A program made the position numbers and the translations under genes. Source: Psychroserpens damuponensis (GTDB taxonomy: Bacteria; Bacteroidota; Bacteroidia; Flavobacteriales; Flavobacteriaceae). From it: DNA of 64,000 bases. Positions within the stretch are counted from its first letter, which is position 1. Each line of letters opens with the position of its first letter. Location of the stretch: NCBI RefSeq assembly GCF_000826655.1, contig NZ_JXJO01000023.1:107792-171791 (forward strand), read 5' to 3'. Shown here piece by piece: positions 27,422 to 34,869 of this stretch. Under the pieces are notes generated by a model. It was not told the origin of the DNA, searched no databases, and saw only the letters and a program-made list of their open reading frames with translations.

Positions 27422-27613
27422 TTAAGAACCGTTGCGATTACCGAATTTATTTTTAAATTTTCTGCGGAAGAAAAACATAAAGATAGCTAAAGCTGCAAAG
27501 ACGAATGATATGATAGATCTATTCCCTTCTTCTCCCCAACTTACAAAACCATCATAGATAAATAACACTGCAAAAAATAGATATAAGTATTGAAAAAACT
27601 GAAGAATCTTCAT
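27422..27613 (-). CDS. Small hypothetical membrane protein upstream of the CorC-like gene
   Basis: A 63-residue protein with two hydrophobic segments (FFQYLYLFFAVLFIYDGFV at about 5-23 and IISFVFAALAIFMFFFRRKF at about 34-53) and a basic C-terminus (KFKNKFGNRNGS). The ATG at 27613 and the two-base gap to the next gene support expression. No characterised family is recognised. A small two-helix protein at this place may assist the CorC-like protein, but that is inference from position only. Confidence 0.65.
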   Translation of the reverse strand: MKILQFFQYLYLFFAVLFIYDGFVSWGEEGNRSIISFVFAALAIFMFFFRRKFKNKFGNRNGS

Positions 27614-27636
27614 GAGCTAGTTTAAATATTAAGGTA

Positions 27637-27644
27637 CAAAGATA
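27637..27644 (-). promoter_or_regulatory. Possible internal promoter (-7) before the small membrane gene
   Basis: The minus strand reads TATCTTTG, a TAnnTTTG match, in the 36-base gap after lptC and 23 bases before ATG 27613. It could start a separate transcript for the CorC-like pair. No -33 box seen. Confidence 0.35.
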
Positions 27645-27649
27645 AGATA

Positions 27650-28219
27650 TTAATCTTTTAGGATCATATCTCCTCTACCTTCTAATATGGTGTAGTTTTT
27701 AAATTTAGTATCTGAGTCAAAAATATCACCATGACCATTATTTGCTGTTGCCGATTTTAAACGTACCGGAAGATTAGAAAACAACCACTCATTTTTTTGA
27801 TCGTAATATAATTGCTCTGCAAACAAGCTATCATTTTGAGGTGTAATTAATATGACATTCCCTTGAAGATCAATCAAATCTGTGGCGTTATATACGATAC
27901 CGTAATCTGCAATGACCACATTTTTTTGATTCTTTTCATCATATAATGATAATCGTACACCATCTGGAAACTCAGAGAACGAAAAATCTCGATTAGAATA
28001 ATCTAGCATTTTGGGGCTTTCTAGATTAGCGATAACTTTACCTATGGAGTCTGTAACTTCGGTATATTTTAAATTAATGTTCTTTGCTTCTCCAACGGGT
28101 TGATTTTGAAGAACACCCATTTGCTGAACATCTTTTAAATTGCTTTCACATGAAAAAAGCATAGTTACAACTAGAGTTGTGACTATGCTTTTTAATGTAT
28201 GTGAAACTATTATTTTCAT
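27650..28219 (-). CDS. lptC: LptC-type lipopolysaccharide export protein, lipoprotein
   Basis: A 189-residue protein whose N-terminus (SIVTTLVVTMLFSCESN) has a lipobox Cys. The body alternates short beta strands (LKYTEVTDSIGKVIANLESPKMLDYSNRDFSF...LQGNVILITPQNDSLFAEQLYYDQKNEWLF), as in the LptC/OstA beta-jellyroll that passes LPS from LptFG to LptA. Bacteroidota LptC is often a predicted lipoprotein. It starts directly after the TPR gene stop, so the envelope genes are co-transcribed. Consistent with lpxB in the same window. Confidence 0.85.
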   Translation of the reverse strand: MKIIVSHTLKSIVTTLVVTMLFSCESNLKDVQQMGVLQNQPVGEAKNINLKYTEVTDSIGKVIANLESPKMLDYSNRDFSFSEFPDGVRLSLYDEKNQKNVVIADYGIVYNATDLIDLQGNVILITPQNDSLFAEQLYYDQKNEWLFSNLPVRLKSATANNGHGDIFDSDTKFKNYTILEGRGDMILKD

Positions 28220-29602
28220 TTATAGCTGAGGTACTTTTACGCTACCTCCAATCCAACATCCAATGTTGATTGTTTTACCTGCCATGTTTTCAGAGAATAT
28301 TTCGGCTTTAGTTGGTGCGTTTCCTTCGTAAGATGCTGCTGTTTTAGCTGCTGTTCCTTTTAATCTCGGGTCAACTTGACCAGCTTTTCTAGCCTCTTGA
28401 GCTGCATACCAAAACACGGCTCTTTTGTTGAAAGCATTATCACCACAGTTATTTGCACTTTTTGCATACATCGTTGCGATGTATAAATGTGGTGTACCAT
28501 CTGATGGATTCAATTTTAAAGCTTCTCTATAATACGTTCTTGCAGAACCGTAACTTCCTCTTCTTTTAAAATCATTAGCCGTTTTCTTAGCCATTCTAGC
28601 TTTTTTGATAGGATCGGTTTGCATATCATACGATTCTTTCAAATATCTATCAGCTTCAGCAGTTTTACCTTCTTTTCTCAATACAGTTGATACAAAATAT
28701 TTAGTATCTGCAGAAGGATCTGCTTGATCATAAGCTTTTACTAACTCAATGTACAATGGATCATCTGTACATTCTTTATTATACATTTTACTAACGGCTC
28801 TTTTTAACCAAGCACCATTAGATTTATTCATTTCAAAATCCTTTTTATACAATGGGATTAGGTTTTCACAGTTTGCTAATTCACCAATGTAAGCATCTAA
28901 ACTTCCTGATATTTTATCGTTAGCTTCTAATTTTTGACCATAGTATTTTTTATACTTTCCTTCATTTTTAGTCAATGCAGTACCTGCTGTTTCTTTTTCG
29001 ATTAATTTATTTAATGATTTAGAATATTGATCATTTAAATCTTCTAATTGATCATTAACATCATCGTACTTATCAAATACTTTTTGAATTTCAAATTTTT
29101 CTGCTTTGAATAAATCTACAGTTTTAGTAAAATACACATATAAACCTTTAGTACTCGTAAAATCTGACTTATAGTTTTTAAACACATTATCAAAAGATTC
29201 AAAGATTTGCATATCTGTTAAACCTAATGCTTTTTGGTTTTCATACTTTAATAATGCTTTTTGCTCTTCAATTTCACCTTTGCTATACTTACTTTCATAA
29301 TTTACATTAGCTGCATCTAAAAGTGTATTGTAATCTTCAATAAAAGCAAGTTTTTCTTCTCCAGCAGAGTTGTCAATTTTATGATCTAAAATTTTCTCAC
29401 CATATTTATATATTGCAATGTTAAACTTTGGACACTTGTTTCTAACTTTCATCCAAGGCTCATAAGCTTCGTCATATTTTTTACTCTTAACATAATCGTT
29501 CATCAATGTTAAGTTTAGCATACATTCTTCATCTTGCTGAGCAAAACCAAAGTTAGTCACCATTAAGAGTGCTGCTATGAGTAATGTAATTCTCGTTTTC
29601 AT
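28220..29602 (-). CDS. Exported tetratricopeptide-repeat protein
   Basis: A 460-residue protein with a cleavable signal (MKTRITLLIAALLMVTNFGFAQ). The rest is helical and repeat-like; the clearest TPR units are DYVKSKKYDEAYEPWMKVRNKCPKF (about 32-56) and GSYGSARTYYREALKLNPSDGTPHLYIATMYAKSANNC (about 352-390). Several Cys residues occur (near 27, 54, 238, 273 and the C-terminus). The function is unknown. Its place between an outer-membrane barrel and lptC suggests a periplasmic scaffold in envelope assembly. Confidence 0.8.
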   Translation of the reverse strand: MKTRITLLIAALLMVTNFGFAQQDEECMLNLTLMNDYVKSKKYDEAYEPWMKVRNKCPKFNIAIYKYGEKILDHKIDNSAGEEKLAFIEDYNTLLDAANVNYESKYSKGEIEEQKALLKYENQKALGLTDMQIFESFDNVFKNYKSDFTSTKGLYVYFTKTVDLFKAEKFEIQKVFDKYDDVNDQLEDLNDQYSKSLNKLIEKETAGTALTKNEGKYKKYYGQKLEANDKISGSLDAYIGELANCENLIPLYKKDFEMNKSNGAWLKRAVSKMYNKECTDDPLYIELVKAYDQADPSADTKYFVSTVLRKEGKTAEADRYLKESYDMQTDPIKKARMAKKTANDFKRRGSYGSARTYYREALKLNPSDGTPHLYIATMYAKSANNCGDNAFNKRAVFWYAAQEARKAGQVDPRLKGTAAKTAASYEGNAPTKAEIFSENMAGKTINIGCWIGGSVKVPQL

Positions 29603-29619
29603 CTTTCTTGTAATTTATG

Positions 29620-30921
29620 TTAGTTATATTTTCTTTTTTCAAACCATCTATCATTTAACGATAAACTGATTTGTAGTCTAAAAAAGTTTTCTTGAATAAG
29701 GTTTTGATTGGTTGTACCACGTTTTCCGAATTCAACTCCAAGGTTTGCATTAGAAAATACATTCCCGACTGGTAACCCTACTCCAAAAGACATGCCAAAC
29801 TCATTTATAGTCTCATCATTAATCTCTAAACCTGTATTCTCAAATCGAACACCAGCCCTATAGGTTACTCGTTTCCAGTAACTTCCAAAAGAATTATAAT
29901 TTGGTATATAAAAACCACCAAATGATAAATTTGATGCGTTTACAAAATTAGTATTTTCTATTGAAACAATTGGATTTGAAAAATCACTTGTATTTTGGGT
30001 TGTATATTCTGCACCAATAAACCAAGCTCTAGGTTTCCCTATACCTGCCCCAAATGAGAATCTAGATGGCAGTGTAAGTTCTGTCTCATCCAAGTTTTGA
30101 GCTTCTAAATTACCTTCAACCTCATTAATTACAAATTCTTGGCCTGTTTGAGAACTTATAACGATGGTAGAAAAAGATCTTTCATTTAAAGATGATAAAT
30201 CACTCTTTGGAGAATAAGTAAGTCCTGCTTGAAGCTCTAACTTATCATTAATCATCGTTTTATAGGTTAAACCAATATTAAAGTTAAGACCACTTAAATC
30301 TGAACGATTATTCTCTCTTGTTTGATATTGCACTAACTCACCTTCATCATAAACAAACTCAATAGCACTGTTTTGGATATTTCCGAAGTTATAGTTCATA
30401 TCAACTCCAAGACTTAACTTATCTGTGATTTTGTAACCTAAGCCAAAAAAAGCTCTATTAACTCCACCATCACCACTATACCTATTAGTAATAACATCGT
30501 CATTAGTATCTTCTAGTTTGTACCCTACAGAAGTATAAGGCACTAATCCTATTCCAAATCCAAATTTACCCACAGGCATTGACAATGCTAGATAATCAAA
30601 AGTCGTTGAACTTACTTCAGCCTCACCAGAATTAGCTTCCAAATTTGTACTGTTGTGACTTGCTCCAATTGAAAATTTAACTGGTCTGTTTTCATTGTTC
30701 CATATTGTAAGATCTGGACCAACATAAGCTGCAGGATTTCTTAAATTTACATGAATACTATCGGTATAGATACTTAAACCACCCATACTTCTATTTTCAA
30801 CCGTTCCCTTAAATTTTAAACTTCCAATTCCGTAGAAAGAATATGGAGATGCGGTACCTTCTTGACCATACGATTGTATCGCAAAGAAAGTGACTAAAAC
30901 TATTACAAGTTTCTTTATCAT
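29620..30921 (-). CDS. Outer-membrane beta-barrel protein (FadL/PorV-like appearance)
   Basis: A 433-residue protein with signal MIKKLVIVLVTFFAIQSYGQEG, then SPYSFYGIGSLKFKGTVENRSMGGLSIYTDS. Alternating polar/hydrophobic strands with Gly and aromatic residues (FGFGIGLVPYTSVGY, LSLGVDMNYNFGNI, LGVEFGKRG) run to the end, and the last strand is FFRLQISLSLNDRWF. This is typical of outer-membrane barrels. The early RSMGG motif is common in FadL- or PorV-like proteins of Bacteroidota. Substrate unknown. Its ATG shares one base with the coaX stop. Confidence 0.8.
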   Translation of the reverse strand: MIKKLVIVLVTFFAIQSYGQEGTASPYSFYGIGSLKFKGTVENRSMGGLSIYTDSIHVNLRNPAAYVGPDLTIWNNENRPVKFSIGASHNSTNLEANSGEAEVSSTTFDYLALSMPVGKFGFGIGLVPYTSVGYKLEDTNDDVITNRYSGDGGVNRAFFGLGYKITDKLSLGVDMNYNFGNIQNSAIEFVYDEGELVQYQTRENNRSDLSGLNFNIGLTYKTMINDKLELQAGLTYSPKSDLSSLNERSFSTIVISSQTGQEFVINEVEGNLEAQNLDETELTLPSRFSFGAGIGKPRAWFIGAEYTTQNTSDFSNPIVSIENTNFVNASNLSFGGFYIPNYNSFGSYWKRVTYRAGVRFENTGLEINDETINEFGMSFGVGLPVGNVFSNANLGVEFGKRGTTNQNLIQENFFRLQISLSLNDRWFEKRKYN

Positions 30922-31649
30922 TATTGTGAGTTATATTCTAAAATAAAATTCAAACCCTCTAAAAGAAAATTTGAATTGGCAAATATGCCATTTTTTAATT
31001 GGTTTGACAAGAAATTGGTATCACCTCCTGTTAAAATAATTGTTAAATCTGAATATTTTTTAATATATTCATCAATCACACCATCAATTTCTTTTAACAC
31101 CCCAATCACTACACCCGAGTGTATGGAGTTTTGCGTGGAGTTCCCTAAAATACTATCAGGTAATTGTGTATCTAATAACGGTAAATTAGCAGTTAAATTA
31201 TTAAGGGTTCTATATCTTAAACGTATTCCAGGGGAAATAGCACCACCTAAATATTCATTATTGGTATTTACAAAGTCATAAGTTATACAAGTCCCTGCGT
31301 CAATTATTAAGACGTTACTATCTGGAAACTGCTCAACCGAAGCACATACGAGACCTATACGATCTACACCAAGTGTTTTAGGTGTTTCATATAAATTTAC
31401 AAATGGTAGATCGAGATCATGTGAGAGTAATACAACTTTAACCTTATCCTCAAGTGTACTAACATGCTTATCCTCTAATATTCCTACGGAAGACATTATA
31501 GCTTTATCAATCTTTGGATATATTTTTAATACACCTAATGCTAATTCATTAAAATCATTGATTTCACCTACAAGCTTCTCTTTTAGTACATCTTCACTAA
31601 AAACAGCAAACTTCACAAATGTATTTCCTACATCAACAATTAAATTCAT
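30921..31649 (-). CDS. coaX: Type III pantothenate kinase CoaX
   Basis: Cytoplasmic first enzyme of coenzyme A synthesis (pantothenate to 4'-phosphopantothenate), 242 aa. ASKHA-fold motifs are clear: LIVDVGNTFVKFAVF at the N-terminus (phosphate 1), VDRIGLVCASVEQFPD, the second acidic motif VLIIDAGTCITYDFV (about 113-127), GGAISPGIRLR, and the adenosine loop IILTGGDTNFL. It is the first gene of the minus-strand group that continues with the barrel, TPR and lptC genes. Confidence 0.95.
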   Translation of the reverse strand: MNLIVDVGNTFVKFAVFSEDVLKEKLVGEINDFNELALGVLKIYPKIDKAIMSSVGILEDKHVSTLEDKVKVVLLSHDLDLPFVNLYETPKTLGVDRIGLVCASVEQFPDSNVLIIDAGTCITYDFVNTNNEYLGGAISPGIRLRYRTLNNLTANLPLLDTQLPDSILGNSTQNSIHSGVVIGVLKEIDGVIDEYIKKYSDLTIILTGGDTNFLSNQLKNGIFANSNFLLEGLNFILEYNSQ

Positions 31650-31788
31650 AGAATGTCTTAAAAATGCTAAACTACAAAACCAAGTCTCAAGTTATAATAG
31701 TAATTAACCAAATTATAACATTTTTTTAAGTTTAAACCTATGATTTAAAGCTCTTAAAAAATAATTAATTATTTTTTTGAATTTTATT

Positions 31789-31819
31789 TTTGTGAATTAT
31801 AAAAATGGGTATATATTTG
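31789..31819 (+). promoter_or_regulatory. Promoter of tRNA-Phe
   Basis: TTTG (31789-31792) and TATATTTG (31812-31819) are spaced by exactly 19 bases, a full match to the Bacteroidota sigma-A promoter. The tRNA begins 22 bases further on. Confidence 0.85.
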
Positions 31820-31840
31820 CACTCGCATTTTTATGCTACT

Positions 31841-31916
31841 GGTGCCTTAGCTCAGTTGGTAGAGCAAAGGACTGAAAATCCTTGTGTCCCTGGTTCGATT
31901 CCTGGAGGCACCACCA
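31841..31916 (+). tRNA. tRNA-Phe (anticodon GAA)
   Basis: A complete cloverleaf of 76 bases including an encoded CCA. The acceptor stem GGTGCCT pairs with AGGCACC, the D-arm is GCTCAGTTGGTAGAGC, the anticodon loop is CTGAAAA with GAA at 31874-31876, and the T-arm is CCTGGTTCGATTCCTGG; discriminator A, then CCA at 31914-31916. The gene serves as the integration site of the element to the right. Its last 15 bases form the left direct repeat, so the tRNA stays intact. Confidence 0.97.
31902..31916 (+). repeat. Left attachment site core (attL)
   Basis: CTGGAGGCACCACCA, identical to 59586-59600, forming the last 15 bases of the tRNA-Phe gene including CCA. Confidence 0.92.
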
Positions 31917-31918
31917 TC

Positions 31919-31962
31919 AAAAAGTCTTAAACGTTTAGAAATAAATGATTTAGGACTTTTTT
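31919..31962 (+). terminator. Terminator of tRNA-Phe supplied by the element
   Basis: AAAAAGTCTTAAA (31919-31931) pairs along 13 positions (one G-T) with TTTAGGACTTTTT (31949-31961), followed by more T. It starts two bases after the tRNA CCA, inside the element. Confidence 0.8.
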
Positions 31963-31970
31963 GGTTTTAG

Positions 31971-31992
31971 AAAGGGACAACAAAAGGGACAA
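31971..31992 (+). repeat. Left arm-type repeat of the element
   Basis: Two copies of AGGGACAA 12 bp apart; the 22-base block differs at one position from 59434-59455 and has the same orientation. It lies 55 bases inside attL. Probably integrase arm-type binding sites. Confidence 0.75.
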
Positions 31993-32050
31993 AGTAATTA
32001 CCTTATATAACTTAAATCATATTTGGATAAGTCAACCAAATAAAAATAGA

Positions 32051-32065
32051 ACTCTAAAATAGAGT
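32051..32065 (-). terminator. Possible terminator of the copper module
   Basis: ACTCTA / TAGAGT with an AAA loop. On the minus strand it is followed by TCTATTTTTATTT. It lies 35 bases past the last cargo gene. The stem is short. Confidence 0.5.
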
Positions 32066-32099
32066 CCTACTATTATCTTTTTTATTAATGATCATGATC

Positions 32100-32579
32100 T
32101 TAATGGTCATCACTTTCTTCTTCACCAGATTGATTCATCATCATTTCGTGGTCGTATTTACAACAACCTGGTAAACCATCATATGCTTCTTCATCACCTG
32201 CTACTTTTTCGGTATCATAGCCTGAAGCTGCGATTGCTTTATGGATTGCCATTGCATCGGTTTTTGTATCATTAAAAGACACATCAATCTTCTTCTTATC
32301 GACATCCCAATTAGCACTTGCTACACCTTCTACACCATTTGCTGCTTTTTCAATGGTATTTTTACACATTCCGCAATTTCCTCTTACACCAAAAGACAGG
32401 TCTGTCATTGCTATATCTTTAGAGATTTCAGTAGTTGTGGTTTCTGTTTCTTTTTTGGTTTCGTTTTTACAACTTGTTAAACCTAATGCTGCTATTACAG
32501 CTACACTTAAAATTACTTTTTTACTCACGTTGATTACATTTTTGTTTTTGTGTTCGTGATTTTTCTTTGAAAAATTCAT
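32100..32579 (-). CDS. Secreted heavy-metal-associated (HMA) domain lipoprotein
   Basis: A 159-residue protein. After a hydrophobic signal (VILSVAVIAALGLTSC, lipobox LTSC) comes a Thr/Glu/Lys linker and an HMA fold with metal site VRGNCGMCKNTIEKAANGVEGV (about 69-90). The C-terminal tail is rich in Cys, His, Met and acidic residues (PGCCKYDHEMMMNQ). It probably binds Cu(I)/Ag(I) in the periplasm as a chaperone or buffer. The ATG at 32579 gives a long N-region; GTG at 32528 would give a shorter, more normal lipoprotein signal. It is the last gene of the copper module, 21 bases after cusB. Confidence 0.85.
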   Translation of the reverse strand: MNFSKKNHEHKNKNVINVSKKVILSVAVIAALGLTSCKNETKKETETTTTEISKDIAMTDLSFGVRGNCGMCKNTIEKAANGVEGVASANWDVDKKKIDVSFNDTKTDAMAIHKAIAASGYDTEKVAGDEEAYDGLPGCCKYDHEMMMNQSGEEESDDH

Positions 32580-32600
32580 TGTTTAAAAATTTAATTGTTA

Positions 32601-34379
32601 TTATTCTATTACTTGTTTTACTTCTCCACAGGTTAGCATTGCTTCACCAAAATATGGGTTGATTACTTTTTCTTCTTTGCTCAACCAATATGCACCATTA
32701 TTGTTATCTGCCATTGGACAAAATTCCACATAAACCTTTTCATTGACACCAAATAGTTGTACAGCATTGATTAGATGTGATGATAAATGTTTAAAATGGT
32801 CTCTTTGTGATTCTATATCGGATGTTTCAGAAATTAAGGTTGCAGAAGATTTTATTTCGCCTTCTAATGACATCCAATTGTTATGCGCCTTATTATCTGA
32901 CAACAATTTCATATCTACTTTGTTCAATTTATTTAATAAAGTTGTTGCGTTTGCTGAAGTACTTTTTGAATCTTCTTTTACTAAAGCATCTTTTAAATTG
33001 ATATACGCATTGAAAACAGCTTTTAACTGCTCTTGAAATTTCGCTGATACTTTCAAACGCTCATTCATATTAGTGTGGTCACTTTCTTTGTTAGATGCAT
33101 TGTTATCTATACCTAAATGACCTTCGTGTCCAGTCATTACTTTACCACCATCTTTATTCATCATAGACTTTTTCCCTTGTAATTGTGCTGCTGCATCAAC
33201 CGTAAATGTACCGTTAGTCACTATTTCATTTCCAGCAAATACACCTTCTACAACTTCATATTCATTACCAATTTGATTGCCTAATTTAATTTCACGCATT
33301 TCAAAAATAGGTTGGTCTGGATTTGTTTTAAGGTACACCACAGAACGTTCACCTGTCCATAACACAGAAGATGAAGGAATTGTTAATAGGTCATCATTAT
33401 TAGCTGTACTGCCTTCAATATTTGCGGTTACAAACATTCCTGGTTTAAATACATCGTCCTTATTGCTTAAAACAACACGTAAGGTTACAGTTCTTGTTTT
33501 CGTGTTTAAAACTGGGTCAATGAAATCTACTTTACCTTTAAACTCTTTATTAGGATAAGCATTGGTTGTTATCATCACTTCCTGTCCTTTTTTAAAGCGG
33601 TCAATCTGATTTTCATACACATCAAAATTTCCCCAAACCGTGTTTAGATTAGCAATTTTAAGTAAGGGTTGTCCTTGTTTAATGTAATCGCCTTGCTCTA
33701 CCAATTTTTCTGTAACAGTACCCGAAACGGTTGCATAAACAGGAAAGTTTTCTTTTACTTTCCCTGTTTCTTCAATCTGATTGATTTGATTTTCAGAGAG
33801 CTTCCATAATTTCAATTTATTACGGACTGCTTTGTATAAAGCAGGTTGTGATTCTTTTAAAGATGCTGCTGTAATTAACTCTTGTTGTGCTGCATAGAGT
33901 TCTGGTGAATAAATGGTTGCCAATAATTGACCTTTACGAACTTCTTCACCTGTAAAACTCACATTCAAGCGTTCAATTCTACCTGAAAAGTAACTGACTT
34001 GTACTGCATTAGCCTCTTCGTTTTCAGCAATTTTACCAGATAATTTGATAGTATTGCCTTCAACATTGCCTTTACCAACAATAGATGTTTGAATATTAGC
34101 TAAAGCCATTGCGTTTTCAGTCAATTTGAATTGGTCTGCTAATAAACCATCACTTCCACCATCAGCAGGAATTAAATCCATACCACAAATAGGACAATCG
34201 CCTGATTCTGGTTGCATAATTTGTGGATGCATAGAACACGTCCACATTTGATTGGTTTCTGAAATGGCATCGTGATTATGTTCTGTATCTTTTTTTGATG
34301 AACCACCAAAAAGCAACCAACCCAATAACACACCTACTACGAGTATGCCAATATATATGACTATTTTATTATTTTTCAT
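32601..34379 (-). CDS. cusB: RND efflux periplasmic adaptor, CusB-like, with heavy-metal-binding and DUF3347 domains
   Basis: A 592-residue membrane-fusion protein. N-terminal anchor (IYIGILVVGVLLGWLLFG, about 8-25), a His-containing linker, then the YHS-like heavy-metal-binding motif WTCSMHPQIMQP...GDCPICGMDLIP (about 47-72). The adaptor body follows: barrel-sandwich half PVYATVSGTVTEKLVEQGDYIKQGQPLLKI and beta-barrel TVWGNFDVYENQIDRFKKGQ. The C-terminal about 150 residues resemble DUF3347, ending AYWLSKEEKVINPYFGEAMLTCGEVKQ. It links the CusA pump to the outer-membrane factor and passes metal to the pump. Its start overlaps the DUF305 gene by 11 bases. Confidence 0.9.
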   Translation of the reverse strand: MKNNKIVIYIGILVVGVLLGWLLFGGSSKKDTEHNHDAISETNQMWTCSMHPQIMQPESGDCPICGMDLIPADGGSDGLLADQFKLTENAMALANIQTSIVGKGNVEGNTIKLSGKIAENEEANAVQVSYFSGRIERLNVSFTGEEVRKGQLLATIYSPELYAAQQELITAASLKESQPALYKAVRNKLKLWKLSENQINQIEETGKVKENFPVYATVSGTVTEKLVEQGDYIKQGQPLLKIANLNTVWGNFDVYENQIDRFKKGQEVMITTNAYPNKEFKGKVDFIDPVLNTKTRTVTLRVVLSNKDDVFKPGMFVTANIEGSTANNDDLLTIPSSSVLWTGERSVVYLKTNPDQPIFEMREIKLGNQIGNEYEVVEGVFAGNEIVTNGTFTVDAAAQLQGKKSMMNKDGGKVMTGHEGHLGIDNNASNKESDHTNMNERLKVSAKFQEQLKAVFNAYINLKDALVKEDSKSTSANATTLLNKLNKVDMKLLSDNKAHNNWMSLEGEIKSSATLISETSDIESQRDHFKHLSSHLINAVQLFGVNEKVYVEFCPMADNNNGAYWLSKEEKVINPYFGEAMLTCGEVKQVIE

Positions 34380-34851
34380 TCTCTAATCGTTTTATCATTG
34401 CTTTCATTTCTCCTATTTCTTTACGTTGTGCTTTTATAATATCTTCTGCTAATTTCTTAACTTCTGGGTCTTGAATATCTGCTCTTTCACTTGTTAAAAT
34501 AGCGATAGAATGATGTGGTATCATTGCTTTCATCCAAAGGATATCACCAATAATTGGTGCTTGTGTTCTTACCAACCCTAATGCACCTACAAACAGAATA
34601 AAACTACCTGCGAGTATGGCGATATTCTTCTTTTTATCATTATACATTTTTCGCATAAAAAACCACATTATTACTGCCATTGTTGAAATTCCTAAACACG
34701 TCATATAGAATCGTGTTAAACTAAACCATACGTGGTCTATGGAATAGGTGTTTAAATACATTGTGATGTACATTGCTACAAATGAGCAAGCCAACATTAT
34801 AAAGAAGGTTTTGTAATTTCCTTTGTTTGAGTGTTCTTTTGGATTTTTCAT
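34369..34851 (-). CDS. DUF305-family membrane protein
   Basis: A 160-residue protein with three membrane helices (about 14-33, 42-63 and 75-92), then a conserved helical part containing MKAMIPHHSIAILTSERADIQDPEVKKLAEDII. The M-x-x-HH-x-x-A motif is the DUF305 hallmark and could bind metal. DUF305 proteins often sit beside copper efflux genes. The function is not established. Here it lies between copA (18-base gap) and cusB (11-base overlap), so it belongs to the copper operon. Confidence 0.85.
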   Translation of the reverse strand: MKNPKEHSNKGNYKTFFIMLACSFVAMYITMYLNTYSIDHVWFSLTRFYMTCLGISTMAVIMWFFMRKMYNDKKKNIAILAGSFILFVGALGLVRTQAPIIGDILWMKAMIPHHSIAILTSERADIQDPEVKKLAEDIIKAQRKEIGEMKAMIKRLENEK

Positions 34852-34869
34852 AATTATTTGATTTTATAG

